A DNA stretch of 60,408 nt from Solirubrobacteraceae bacterium (GCA_024711025.1 JANJTP010000030.1:1-60408); one strand, 5' to 3'; shown: positions 37,179-46,000, numbered from the stretch's first letter. A program made the numbers and translations. Notes: generated by a model from the letters alone, not told the origin.

Positions 37179-38111
37179 ATGGTCGCCGGCCTGAACCTCC
37201 ACGGCCCCCCGCCCGCCGTCGCCGACGGACGCTTCGCGCCGAGCCCCACCGGCGGCCTGCACCTCGGGAACCTGCGCACGGCGCTCCTCGCCTGGCTCTT
37301 CGCCCGGGCGCAGGGTGCCGGCTACCTCGTACGCGTCGAGGATCTCGACCGCGGCCGCGTCCGCGAGCGGTTCGTCGCCGAGCAGCTCGCCGACCTCGCG
37401 GCCCTGGGCATCGACTGGGACGGCCCGGTCGTGCGCCAGTCCCAGCGGACGGAGCTCTACGAGGACGCCCTGGCGACCCTGCGCGCGCAGGACCTCGTCT
37501 ACGAGTGCTGGTGCACCCGCGCGGAGATCCGCGAAGCCGCATCGGCGCCGCACATGGAGGGTCTCCCGGAGGGGGCATACCCCGGCACCTGTCGCGAGCT
37601 CAGCGCCCGCGAGCGCTCCGTCCGGGCGGTCGCCGGCCGCCCCCCGGCGCTGCGCGTGCGGGCCGACGACGCGCGGATCGAGTTCGTCGACCGCCTCTGC
37701 GGAGCGTTCTCGGGCATCGTCGACGACATGGTCGTCCGGCGCGGCGATGGCGTTTTCGCGTACAACCTCGGTGTCGTGGTCGACGATTACCAGCAGCAGA
37801 TCGGCGAGATAGTGCGCGGCGCGGACCTGCTCGACAGCACTCCGCGGCAGCTCTGGCTGCAGCAACGGCTCGGGCTCGCGCACCCCGGCTATGCGCACGT
37901 CCCGCTCATGCTGGGCGCCGACGGCGCGCGACTCGCCAAGCGCCACGGCGCGGTGACGCTCGCTGACCGCGCGGCACTCGGCGAGACGCCGGAGCGCGTG
38001 CGCTCCGATCTCGCGGCCTCCGTCGGCCTGGCCGCGACGGGCGAACGCCCGGCGCCCTCCGAGCTGGTCGAGCGCATGCGCTCCATGATCGCCTCGGGGG
38101 TCCCCGCATGA
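37179..38111 (+). CDS. gluQ: Glutamyl-Q tRNA(Asp) synthetase
   Basis: About 310 aa, the truncated GluRS paralogue lacking the anticodon-binding domain. HIGH-type motif: FAPSPTGGLHLGNLRTAL. Putative zinc site residues lie around CWCTRAE, and the KMSKS-like motif is ARLAKRHGAV. GluQ charges glutamate onto queuosine of tRNA-Asp. A sequence TTATCCT about 11 bp upstream of ATG 37179 resembles a -10 box, so the mRNA may be leaderless. It overlaps the next small membrane gene. Confidence 0.92.
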   Translation: MVAGLNLHGPPPAVADGRFAPSPTGGLHLGNLRTALLAWLFARAQGAGYLVRVEDLDRGRVRERFVAEQLADLAALGIDWDGPVVRQSQRTELYEDALATLRAQDLVYECWCTRAEIREAASAPHMEGLPEGAYPGTCRELSARERSVRAVAGRPPALRVRADDARIEFVDRLCGAFSGIVDDMVVRRGDGVFAYNLGVVVDDYQQQIGEIVRGADLLDSTPRQLWLQQRLGLAHPGYAHVPLMLGADGARLAKRHGAVTLADRAALGETPERVRSDLAASVGLAATGERPAPSELVERMRSMIASGVPA

Positions 38112-38422
38112 CCGGCGAGCCGACGCCCGCCGAGAAGAGGAAGGCCGGGCCGCTGATGGCCTTCGTGCGCGTCTGGCTGCCGATCCTGATCTGCCTGTCG
38201 GGGATCGCGATCGCCGGGCTGATCCGTACCGACGCCGCCTATGAGGGCGGCGCGCTGCTCGTCAGCGCCGGCGTCTCCGTCTTCCTGCTGAACGTGCTCT
38301 TCCGCCTGGGCGTGCGCGGCGACAGGGAGCGCGGCCGCGAGCGCGCGGCACGCGACTACTTCGAGCGCCACGGCCACTGGCCAGACGAGGACGCCGGCGA
38401 CCCGGGAGCCCACGGACGTTGA
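38108..38422 (+). CDS. Small two-helix membrane protein
   Basis: 104 aa. Two hydrophobic segments (VWLPILICLSGIAIAGLI and ALLVSAGVSVFLLNVLF) are followed by a basic Arg-rich helix and the motif YFERHGHWPDE. It overlaps gluQ (4 bases) and the RNase D start (TTGA), so it is translated within this operon. Function unknown. Confidence 0.8.
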   Translation: MTGEPTPAEKRKAGPLMAFVRVWLPILICLSGIAIAGLIRTDAAYEGGALLVSAGVSVFLLNVLFRLGVRGDRERGRERAARDYFERHGHWPDEDAGDPGAHGR

Positions 38423-39591
38423 GCGCTCCCGGTGCGTCGCTCGCGGAGCTCGCCGAGCTCGCCGGTCGCAGCGGCGAGCTGGCGATCGACACCGAGTTCG
38501 TCGGCGAGGGCCGCTACCGGCCGCTGCTCTGCCTGGTCCAGGTCGCGGTGGCGAACGGGCCCGGCGCACCGAGCATCGCCCTGCACGATCCGCTCGCGCA
38601 CGACGCGGAGGATCCCGGCCCGCTCGCCCGCGCTCTCGCGGACCCCGCGGTCGGCGTGGTCCTGCATGCCGGCCGCCAGGACGTCGCGCTGCTGCGGCGC
38701 TGCTGGCGGACCGAGGTGCGCGGGGTCTTCGACACGCAGGTCGCGGCCGGCTTCGCCGGGCTGCGCGCCCAGCTCGGCTACGAGGCGCTGCTCCAGGAGC
38801 TGCTCGGCGAGCGCCTGCGCAAGAGCGCGAGCTTCACGCGCTGGGATCGCCGGCCGCTGAGCGACGAGCAGGTCGGATATGCGCGCGAGGACGTCCTGCA
38901 CCTGCTCGACGCGGCTGCCGCGCTGCGTGAGCGCCTGAGCGACCTGGGTCGGCTCGCCTGGGCGCAGGAGGAATGCCGCGGGCTGGAGGAGTCCAGCGAC
39001 GAGCGCTCGATCGACCTTGTCTTCGGGCGGCTGCCGCGGGTCAACAGCCTCGGCGGCGAGCAGCGCGCCGTGGCCCACGCGCTCGCCCAGTGGCGTGAGG
39101 ACGCCGCAGCCCAGGAGGACCGTCCGGTCCAGCAGGTGCTGAGCGACGCGGGCCTCGTCGAGATCGCCAAGCGCCGTCCGCGCGACCTCGACCGTCTGCG
39201 CCAGATCCGCGGCCTGCACGAGGGCACGGTGCGCCGGCGCGGAAACGCGATCCTCGACGAGGTCGCGCGCGGCCTCGCGTTGCCGCCGATCCCCGTCGAC
39301 GGCGAGCGCCCGCCTCCGACCCACGCCGGCGACGCGGCGCTCATCGTGCTCGCCGAGGCGCTCGTGCGCACACGCGCCGACGAGGCCCGCCTGGCCTACG
39401 AGCTGCTCGCCGCACGCGCAGACCTGCAGCGAATCGTGACCGCCGTGCGACTGCGCCATGACGAGCCGGATGTGCGGACGCTGCGCGGCTGGCGACGTGA
39501 GCTGGTCGGCGCGGAGCTCCTCGAGCTGCTCGCGGGTCGGCGCGCGCTGAGCGTCGACGCGCACCTCGGGATCGCCGTCGACGAGCGCTGA
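38419..39591 (+). CDS. rnd: Ribonuclease D
   Basis: 390 aa. DEDDy exonuclease that matures tRNA 3' ends. Motifs: ExoI IDTEFVGE, ExoII LHAGRQDVALL and ExoIII YAREDVLHL. One HRDC domain (VQQVLSDAGLVEIAKRRP) is clear, and a second divergent one follows. The start is TTG 38419, overlapping the preceding stop. It sits with gluQ, both tRNA-related. Confidence 0.93.
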   Translation: MSAPGASLAELAELAGRSGELAIDTEFVGEGRYRPLLCLVQVAVANGPGAPSIALHDPLAHDAEDPGPLARALADPAVGVVLHAGRQDVALLRRCWRTEVRGVFDTQVAAGFAGLRAQLGYEALLQELLGERLRKSASFTRWDRRPLSDEQVGYAREDVLHLLDAAAALRERLSDLGRLAWAQEECRGLEESSDERSIDLVFGRLPRVNSLGGEQRAVAHALAQWREDAAAQEDRPVQQVLSDAGLVEIAKRRPRDLDRLRQIRGLHEGTVRRRGNAILDEVARGLALPPIPVDGERPPPTHAGDAALIVLAEALVRTRADEARLAYELLAARADLQRIVTAVRLRHDEPDVRTLRGWRRELVGAELLELLAGRRALSVDAHLGIAVDER

Positions 39592-39664
39592 GCTCGGGGT
39601 CGACGCCACTCGACGGGCTTCCCGTGGGCACGCGCCGGCCGGGCGCAGCGATGCCGCGGGCCCC

Positions 39665-40603
39665 TCAGGCGCCGAGCGCCTCGCGCACGACGCGCTCGCC
39701 GGCCGCGATCGCCGCGCGCACGCGCCGCCGATCGACGTCCAGCCGGCCGACGAGCGGGGTGCCCGCGGGCGGCGCGAGCTGCGTCACGCGCCCGGCGAGC
39801 GCGCCTGCGCCGCCGGCGGCGCGGGCCAGCTCCTCGGCCTGCGCGTCGTAGCGCGCGGGGCGCTCACGGATGAGCTGCGGGACGCGGCCGGGCAGCGTCC
39901 GTGAGACGAGGTCCTCGGCGAGGCCGTAGACGCGCCCGCGCCGGCCCTTGCGGTACCCGGCGTCGCGCGAGCGCAGCGCAAGGACGTGCTCGTGTCCCTC
40001 GGCCAGCGGCGTCGCCACGGGAATCGACTCGACCAGCCCGCCGTCGGAGAGCAGCTCGTCGCCGTAGCGAACCGCCGGTCCCGACCAGAACGGGATCGCC
40101 ATCGCCGCGCGAACGCCGGCGACGGTCTCCTCGACGTCCGAGAAGCCGCGAAGCGTGCGCAGCCGCCCGTCGTGCACGCCGACCGCCAGCATCCGCAGGT
40201 CGGGCCGCCGGCCCTCCCGCGGGAGCGGCGGGCGATCGCGGACCAGGTCGAGCAGATGCTCGACGTCCACGACGGCCCGGCGACCGATCCGGCCGAAGCT
40301 GACGAACTCGCGCGAGCAGGTCGCGACCAGCACCTCGACGCCCTCCTCCATCCGGCCTGCCGCCGCGTACGCCGCGACGATCGAGCCCGACGAGGCGCCG
40401 TAGATCGCGTCGAGGCCCGCCGTCAGCCCGAGGCGCTCGAGCGCCAGCGCCATCCCGGCGCACATCGACACCGCGAGCCCGCCGCCCTCGATGCCCAGCG
40501 CCACCGAGGCCGCGCCCGGCTCGCCGCGCGCCCGTGCCAACAGCGCCCGCAGGACGGGGTCGGAGGTCGCGAGCGTGTGGGCCGGCACTGTCACCGGCCG
40601 CAC
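39665..40603 (-). CDS. Patatin-like phospholipase
   Basis: About 312 aa. The oxyanion loop GIEGGGLAVSM, the nucleophile elbow GASSGS and the catalytic Asp in SDGGLVESIP form the Ser-Asp dyad of patatins. It probably hydrolyses acyl lipids in the cytosol or at the membrane. Three clustered GTG codons (40603, 40594, 40588) could start it and none has a clear Shine-Dalgarno. It is divergent from the MFS-like gene. Confidence 0.88.
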   Translation of the reverse strand: MRPVTVPAHTLATSDPVLRALLARARGEPGAASVALGIEGGGLAVSMCAGMALALERLGLTAGLDAIYGASSGSIVAAYAAAGRMEEGVEVLVATCSREFVSFGRIGRRAVVDVEHLLDLVRDRPPLPREGRRPDLRMLAVGVHDGRLRTLRGFSDVEETVAGVRAAMAIPFWSGPAVRYGDELLSDGGLVESIPVATPLAEGHEHVLALRSRDAGYRKGRRGRVYGLAEDLVSRTLPGRVPQLIRERPARYDAQAEELARAAGGAGALAGRVTQLAPPAGTPLVGRLDVDRRRVRAAIAAGERVVREALGA

Positions 40604-40665
40604 GCTAACGGGGCCGGCAGGGGCGGCGCCACCGTGGGCTCCGGCGGCGGCGGCGGCTCCCTGCG

Positions 40666-41475
40666 ATGATCCGCCGGCCGCCGGCGAGGTGCCGGCCGGC
40701 AGACCGCCGCGGGTTGCCTGCCACCGAGATACGAGACGACGAGTGCCTTCCGCCCGCCGGCGGGGGTCGGCCCCTACCCGGCGAGCCGACCGGCCGCTGG
40801 CTGACGCCCGGCGTCGGCGCGATCGGCGGCGCCTCGCTGCTGGCCGACCTCGGCCACGAGGTCCCGACCTCCCTCCTGCCGAGCCTGCTGACGAGCACGC
40901 TCGGAGCGCCCGCATCGGTGCTCGGGATCATCGAGGGGGTCTCCGACGGCCTCGCCGGCGTCGCACGGCTCGGCGGCGGCGCGCTCGCCGACGATCCCCA
41001 TCGCCGTCGTGACGCCGCCGTCGCGGGCTACGCGGCGACCGCGGTCCTATCGGGCCTCATCGGCGCGGCCGGCTCCACCTTGCAGGTCGCCGTGCTGCGC
41101 GCCGGGGCGTGGACCGCGCGCGGTCTGCGCGTTCCCTCGCGCAATGCGCTGCTCGCCGACGTCTTTGCGGCCAGCGGGGCGGCGGTCGTCGTCCTCGCGG
41201 GCTGCTTCGTGCTGGCCGGCGCCGCGATCGGCTTCGTGGAGACGGCCGAGCACGCGGCGGTCGCGGCGCTCGCCCCCGGAGAGATCCGCGGCTCGGCGTT
41301 CGGCGTCCTGGCCGGCGCGCAGAGCATCGGGAACCTGGTTGCCAGCGCGGTCGCGGGGATCCTCTGGACCGCGATCTCGCCGGGCGCGGGCCTCGCGTTC
41401 GCGGCCGCGCTGATGGGCGCCTCGCTGCTCGTGCTGGCGGTTCCCGTGGCTCACGAGGCTGCCGTCCGGCGATAG
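40666..41475 (+). CDS. Shortened MFS transporter-like protein
   Basis: 269 aa instead of about 400. The N-terminal helices (SLLADLGHEVPTSLLPSLLT, SDGLAGVARLGGGALAD, RGLRVPSRNALLADVF) match a bacterial MFS subfamily. The chain then jumps to what look like the last helices (GFVETAEHAAVAALAPGEIR, GAQSIGNLVASAVAGIL). The middle helices and central loop are missing, with no frameshift. It may be inactive or a half-size carrier. The start is uncertain because the first 35 residues are Arg/Pro-rich. Confidence 0.65.
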   Translation: MIRRPPARCRPADRRGLPATEIRDDECLPPAGGGRPLPGEPTGRWLTPGVGAIGGASLLADLGHEVPTSLLPSLLTSTLGAPASVLGIIEGVSDGLAGVARLGGGALADDPHRRRDAAVAGYAATAVLSGLIGAAGSTLQVAVLRAGAWTARGLRVPSRNALLADVFAASGAAVVVLAGCFVLAGAAIGFVETAEHAAVAALAPGEIRGSAFGVLAGAQSIGNLVASAVAGILWTAISPGAGLAFAAALMGASLLVLAVPVAHEAAVRR

Positions 41476-41536
41476 GTCGACCGCGAGTGTCCCCACAGTC
41501 GCCATCCTCACGGCAGGTCGTCGACGGGCGTGATCG

Positions 41537-41935
41537 ATGAGGGGCGCGGACCGACGCGAGCTCGCCGCGATCTTCGCCGGCGGCGCGACCGGAGCGCTGC
41601 TGCGCCTGGCCGTCGGCGAGGCACTGCCACACGATCCGGCGACCTGGCCGTGGAGCACGTTCCTGGTCAACGTCGCGGGAGCGTTCATGCTCGGCTACGC
41701 CGTCACCCGCCTTCAGGAGCGTCTGCCGATCTCGGCCTACCGCCGCCCGTTCCTCGGAACCGGGCTGTGCGGCGCGCTGACGACTTTCTCGACGATGCAG
41801 GTCGAGCTGCTCGACATGCTCGACTCGGGATCGATCGCGCTCGCCGCCGGGTACGCCGTCGCGAGCGTCGGTGCGGGCTTCACGGCGCTGACGCTCGCGA
41901 CGAACCTCGTCCGACGGGTCCGGGTGCGCTCGTGA
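41537..41935 (+). CDS. crcB: Fluoride channel CrcB/Fluc, first subunit
   Basis: 132 aa, four helices. It has the family features [29 protein letters not shown] (pore Asn) and [17 protein letters not shown]. Fluc subunits form antiparallel dimers that export F-. Paired genes as here usually make heterodimers. The stop overlaps the second crcB (GTGA). Confidence 0.94.
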   Translation: MRGADRRELAAIFAGGATGALLRLAVGEALPHDPATWPWSTFLVNVAGAFMLGYAVTRLQERLPISAYRRPFLGTGLCGALTTFSTMQVELLDMLDSGSIALAAGYAVASVGAGFTALTLATNLVRRVRVRS

Positions 41936-42297
41936 GCGCCCTGACGGCGCTTGCCGTTGCGGTGCTCGGCGGCGCCGGAGCGCTGGCGCGCTTCGCGCTC
42001 GACGGAGCGATCTCGCGCCGCTCGCGCGGGCCCTTCCCCTGGGGAACGCTGGTGGTGAACCTCAGCGGCTCGTTCGCTCTCGGGGTTCTCGTCGGCGTCG
42101 CGCTCGGCGGCGAGGCGCACCGCCTGCTCGCGACCGGGCTGCTCGGTGCCTACACGACGTTCAGCACGTGGATGCTCGAGGCCGAGCGACTCGGCGAGGA
42201 CGGTCGCCTCGCGCTCGGGCTGACGAGCTTCGCCGCGAGTCTCCTCGCCGGCGTGCTGGTTGCCTGGCTCGGCCGCGAGCTGGGGGTCGCCCTGTGA
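41932..42297 (+). CDS. crcB: Fluoride channel CrcB/Fluc, second subunit
   Basis: 121 aa. [30 protein letters not shown] and [15 protein letters not shown] mark the second half of the pair. GTG 41932 overlaps crcB1 and its stop overlaps the DUF190 start at 42294 (GTGA). So three genes are translationally coupled. No fluoride riboswitch was recognised upstream. Confidence 0.94.
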   Translation: MSALTALAVAVLGGAGALARFALDGAISRRSRGPFPWGTLVVNLSGSFALGVLVGVALGGEAHRLLATGLLGAYTTFSTWMLEAERLGEDGRLALGLTSFAASLLAGVLVAWLGRELGVAL

Positions 42298-43505
42298 CGC
42301 GGGAGGCACTCAAGCTGACCGTTTACGCGGGCGAGCGCGATCGGGTCGCAGGCCGCTTTGCGGCCGACGCGATCGCGGACGTGTTCGCCGCCCGGCGGCT
42401 GCGGACGAGCATCGTGCTGCGCGGCGCACTGGGCTTCGGGCTCGGGTCGGTCCTGAGGACCGACCGGCTCCTGACCGCTTCGGAGGATCTGCCGGTCGTG
42501 AGCGTCGCCGTCGACAAGCCGGCGCGCATCGAACCCGCGCTGGACGATCTGCGGCGGTTGGATCTCGACGGCCTGGTGACGCTCGAGCGAGCGCGGCTGC
42601 TGGAGCCCGGCGATCTTGCTCCGGCACGGGCTCGGTCGCTCGATCCACGCGACCTCGCGGCGCCGGTGTGGGCACGGCCGCTTGATCCCGACGACCTCGC
42701 GACGCCGCAGCGAGCGCGGCCACGGAACGGCGCAAGCGACCGGCCGTCCTCGCCGGGGGCCCCCGAGCCGGGTGAGGCGACGAAGCTCACGGTCTATGTC
42801 GGTCGCGCCCGACGGATCGCCGGCCGCCCGGCGCACGAGGCGCTCGTCCAGGCGCTGCACGATGCCGGCGTCGCCGGCGCATCGGTGCTCGCCGGCGTCG
42901 ACGGCACGCTCTTGGGCCGTCGTCGAAGAGCCCGCTTCTTCGCCGCCAACGTCGACGTGCCGGCGATGGTCGTCGCCGTCGGGGAGCGCCCGGCGATCTC
43001 GGCCGCGCTGCCGAGGATCGGCGCGCTGGTCGAGAGCCCGACGACGACCCTCGAGCGGGTGCGTGTCTGCAAGCGCGACGGGCGCCTGCTGGCGCAGCCG
43101 CACGACCTCCCCGACCGCGACGCGGCCGGCCTGGCCGTGTGGCAGAAGCTGATGGTCTACGCCTCCGAGCAGTCGCGTCACGACGGGCGCCCGCTGCACG
43201 AGCAGCTCGTCCGCCGCCTGCACGAGCGTGGCGCGTCCGGCGCGACGTGCCTGCGCGGCGTCTGGGGCTACCACGGCGCGCACCGGCCGCACGGCGACGG
43301 CTTCTGGCAGCTCCGCCGCCGCGTGCCGGTGCTGACGATCGTCGTCGACGAGCCCGATCGGGCGCAGCGCTGGTTCGAGGTGATCGACGAGCTGACCGAC
43401 GAGACGGGGCTCGTCACCAGCGAGATGGTCCCCGCGCTGCGGGCCACGCGACGCGGCGCGAGGCCGCGCGGCGGCCTGCGGCTGGCCGGGCACGTGACGG
43501 GTTGA
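42294..43505 (+). CDS. Triple DUF190 protein linked to fluoride channels
   Basis: 403 aa with three DUF190 (GlnB-like ferredoxin fold) domains: about 5-100 (LKLTVYAGERDRVAGR), 163-260 (TKLTVYVGRARRIAGRP) and 284-375 (KLMVYASEQSRHDGRP). Each has the RGxxGxG-type loop and a VVxVAVD strand. A linker at 99-144 is built of 13-14-residue repeats (ARSLDPRDLAAPVW-like). DUF190 proteins often neighbour crcB, usually as single domains. A PII-like regulatory or trimer-mimicking role is inference. Confidence 0.9.
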   Translation: MTREALKLTVYAGERDRVAGRFAADAIADVFAARRLRTSIVLRGALGFGLGSVLRTDRLLTASEDLPVVSVAVDKPARIEPALDDLRRLDLDGLVTLERARLLEPGDLAPARARSLDPRDLAAPVWARPLDPDDLATPQRARPRNGASDRPSSPGAPEPGEATKLTVYVGRARRIAGRPAHEALVQALHDAGVAGASVLAGVDGTLLGRRRRARFFAANVDVPAMVVAVGERPAISAALPRIGALVESPTTTLERVRVCKRDGRLLAQPHDLPDRDAAGLAVWQKLMVYASEQSRHDGRPLHEQLVRRLHERGASGATCLRGVWGYHGAHRPHGDGFWQLRRRVPVLTIVVDEPDRAQRWFEVIDELTDETGLVTSEMVPALRATRRGARPRGGLRLAGHVTG

Positions 43506-43598
43506 GGCCGCCGGCGCTTGCGCCGGGCCCCGCGGACTCGCTCGCTAGCATCGAGAAGGCCGGGCGCGCGCCGCTGCGGGACCGGCACTCGCCGACGC

Positions 43599-44564
43599 AT
43601 GGCTCCCTCCCGAAAGCGCACTCCCGACGCCGACCGCCGGGTCCGAATCGCGCTCTCACGCGCCGAGCATCACCGCCGACGGCGGCGCCTCGCCGCCGGA
43701 GCTCTCGCCGGGACTCTGCTGGTCGCCATCGCCATCGCCGCGGTGAGCTTCGGCTCCCCGGGAGCCTGGGATCCCGCGGGCCTGCGCGACGAGGCGGCCG
43801 GCGAGGCGCCCAAGCTGCGCCTCGCCGAGCAGGCAAGCCGCGCCGCGGCCGTGATCGAACGCCAGAAGGCGCAGCGCGTGCGCGAGCGCGCGGCGGTCGA
43901 GCGCACGCTCGCCCAGACGCCGTTCATCTCGCGTGCCGGCGAGCAGACAAAGAGCGTCGCGCTGACGTTCGACGACGGGCCGAGCGCCTACACCGACGGC
44001 ATCCTCGACACCCTGCGGCGCTACCGCGCCAAGGCGACGTTCTTCACCCTCGGGAGCCAGCTCGGGAAGTTCCCGCTGCAGCTCCAGCGGATCGTCGCCG
44101 ACGGGCACGAGGTCGCCAACCACTCCTACAGCCACGCGGACCTTGCCAAGCTCTCGGCGCGCGACGCCGCCGCCGAGCTCGACGGCGACTCCAACGGCCT
44201 CGTCGCTGCGGGACTCCCCCGACCGACGCTCTTCCGCCCGCCCTACGGCGCCTACACGGCCCGCACGCTGAGCCTCGCCGCCAAGCGCAAGATGCTGACG
44301 GTGCTGTGGACGATCGACACCGGCGACTACGAGGCGAGCGACCCGAACGCGATCGCCCAGCAGGTGCTCGAGCAGATCAGGCCCGGCGCGATCGTCCTGA
44401 TGCACGACGGCGGCGGCAACAGGACGGTCACGAGCCAGGCACTGCCGATCATGGTGCGCGGACTGCGTAAGAGCGGATACGAGATGGTGACGCTGCCGCA
44501 GCTCTTGATCCGCAACCCGCCGGCCGCCGAGCAGGGCTCGGTCGGCCGGTCGGAAGTGGCCTAG
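43599..44564 (+). CDS. Membrane-anchored polysaccharide deacetylase (NodB domain)
   Basis: 321 aa. A basic N-terminus and one membrane helix at 31-51 are followed by a coiled-coil stretch (about 70-105) and the NodB domain. Motif 1 is TFDDGPS (123-129), motif 2 is NHSYSH (174-179, metal His pair), motif 3 is RPPYG (213-217) and the C-terminal LMHDGGG carries the catalytic His. It likely deacetylates peptidoglycan or another wall glycan outside the cell. ATG 43599 is chosen over upstream starts. Confidence 0.92.
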   Translation: MAPSRKRTPDADRRVRIALSRAEHHRRRRRLAAGALAGTLLVAIAIAAVSFGSPGAWDPAGLRDEAAGEAPKLRLAEQASRAAAVIERQKAQRVRERAAVERTLAQTPFISRAGEQTKSVALTFDDGPSAYTDGILDTLRRYRAKATFFTLGSQLGKFPLQLQRIVADGHEVANHSYSHADLAKLSARDAAAELDGDSNGLVAAGLPRPTLFRPPYGAYTARTLSLAAKRKMLTVLWTIDTGDYEASDPNAIAQQVLEQIRPGAIVLMHDGGGNRTVTSQALPIMVRGLRKSGYEMVTLPQLLIRNPPAAEQGSVGRSEVA

Positions 44565-44613
44565 GGGGTAGTGCGATACGCCCCGAGCTGAAAGCGGTGC
44601 GCCTGCGGGGGTT

Positions 44614-44656
44614 GTGGCTGCAGAAGCTCAGGTATGGGTCGTGTTTCTGCAGCCAC
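44614..44656. repeat. 12-bp perfect inverted repeat
   Basis: GTGGCTGCAGAA (44614-44625) and TTCTGCAGCCAC (44645-44656) flank a 19-base spacer, about 50 bp after the deacetylase stop. No T-tract follows, so a standard terminator is doubtful; it could be an operator or an element end. Confidence 0.85.
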
Positions 44657-44756
44657 GTTCCCGGGGCGGCGGCGACGGCACGAAGGCGGCGCGGTTCTGT
44701 CGCAGAGCGTGCGCGATCCGCGGGCGTAGCGGACCGCCGCCGCGCAGGTCCGGACG

Positions 44757-45230
44757 ATGCAGGAGCCGGTCTCCAACCCGAGCGGCGAGCGTTTCGGCAT
44801 CGCCCGCCTGCCGCAGGGCGTGCGCCAGCTCTCTCGCGCGGTGCTCGCCGAGGAGTGGTGGCGTGAGCTGCTCACACCGTGGAAGCGCTGGGCCGGCTAC
44901 GCCTTCGCGACGCTGTTCGCGGCCGCGACGATCGCCGGCGTCGTGTACGCCGGGCGCCGCGTCCGCGCGCGACTGCTGGCCGTGCTCGCGCTGCCGGCTC
45001 TGACGACGCTCGGCTGGATGCTCTATGCGCTGCTTGTCGGCAACTGGGACTTCTTCCTCCCCCGCTACCTCTACCCGGAGATCGCCGGCGCCGGCCTGCT
45101 CGCAGCCCTCGGAGCACGAGCGCTCCTCGGAGGCGTCGAGCGGCGCGTCGTCTGGGCGGGCGCCGCGCTGACGGGCGCCCTGTGCCTCGTCTGGCTGCGC
45201 CTGGCGTTCGTCGCCCCGTTCACCGGGTAG
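44757..45230 (+). CDS. C-terminal fragment of a polytopic membrane protein (glycosyltransferase/DUF2142-like)
   Basis: 157 aa with four hydrophobic helices. The order (EEWWRELLTPWKRW, helix, RRVRARLLAVLALPALTTLG, FFLPRYLYPEIAGAGLLAALG) resembles the end of large membrane glycosyltransferase-like proteins, where RYLYP precedes the last helices. The usual first 300 or more residues are absent and no upstream frame supplies them. I think it is a remnant, although it retains a plausible ATG. Confidence 0.5.
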   Translation: MQEPVSNPSGERFGIARLPQGVRQLSRAVLAEEWWRELLTPWKRWAGYAFATLFAAATIAGVVYAGRRVRARLLAVLALPALTTLGWMLYALLVGNWDFFLPRYLYPEIAGAGLLAALGARALLGGVERRVVWAGAALTGALCLVWLRLAFVAPFTG

Positions 45231-45288
45231 GCGCCGGTCGCAAACGAGCCGCGCGCCCACCACGGCGCAGTCCGCGGAACGAGCCCCC

Positions 45289-45582
45289 TCAGCGCACCTG
45301 ACCGGTCGCCGCGGTCGCCGAGCGCGCGTCCTGGATCGTCACGACGACGACCCGGTCCTCGTCCTCGATGAAGACGTAGACGAGCAACAGCCAGCGCCAC
45401 GGGCCGAGCAAGAACCGCAAGCCTTCCCATCGCCCGCCGAGTGGGGAGCCGATCAGTGGGAAGCGATCGAGCGCCAGCAGCGAGCGGGCAACGCGTGCCC
45501 TCGTGTCGGCGGGCAGGCTGTGCGTGAGGACGAGCCAGTCGAGGTCCTCGACAGCCGCGGCGGACAGTTCGACCCGTGCCAT
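45289..45582 (-). CDS. RelE/ParE-family toxin
   Basis: 97 aa. It begins with VELSAAAVEDLDWLVL and carries RFPLIGSPLGGRWEGLRFLL and WRWLLLVYVFIEDEDRVVVV, typical of the ParE/RelE fold, with the C-terminal strand VTIQDAR. It lies 9 bp after the antitoxin gene on the same strand. The target (gyrase or mRNA) cannot be set from sequence. Confidence 0.88.
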   Translation of the reverse strand: MARVELSAAAVEDLDWLVLTHSLPADTRARVARSLLALDRFPLIGSPLGGRWEGLRFLLGPWRWLLLVYVFIEDEDRVVVVTIQDARSATAATGQVR

Positions 45583-45591
45583 GAGCGCGTG

Positions 45592-45837
45592 CTACAACTC
45601 GTCGAGCGGGATCGTCCGCCCCGCCCCGGCCTGCCGAAGACCCAGTTGCGCGCGCTCGAACGCGCCGGGGACGCCGTCGAGCAGCTCGACAACGTTCCGC
45701 GGATCGGGCTCCGCGTCGTCGAGTGCGCTCGACAGCAGAGAGCGCGCGACAGTTCCCGGCTGCAGGTGCATGCGCTCCGCGAGACGCTCGAGCTTCTCGG
45801 CGTGCTCGTCGTCGAGCGTGATGTTGAGTCGCTCCAC
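45592..45837 (-). CDS. Ribbon-helix-helix antitoxin
   Basis: 81 aa. The N-terminal ribbon (ERLNITLDDEHAEKLERLA) and helices (LQPGTVARSLLSSAL) form a CopG/RHH DNA-binding domain. The acidic C-terminal tail (PRNVVELLDGVPGAFERA) would wrap the toxin. Antitoxin-first order fits autoregulated type II modules. Confidence 0.88.
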   Translation of the reverse strand: MERLNITLDDEHAEKLERLAERMHLQPGTVARSLLSSALDDAEPDPRNVVELLDGVPGAFERAQLGLRQAGAGRTIPLDEL

Positions 45838-46000
45838 GTCAGGGAATGATACACGGGCCGATACGCCTCGTGCACAGTCAGGGCGACCACCGGACGACGG
45901 CCCTCCAGCTTCCGAGCAGTGCGACTATCCGCCTGTCGCCCCCGAGACGCATTAGGCTCACCCGAGCGGACGTGCAGGGACCCCGACATGGAGGCGAGCT

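Noticed and set aside
41476-41536. Fluoride riboswitch before crcB
   Set aside because: The gap is short and shows no recognisable pseudoknot consensus.
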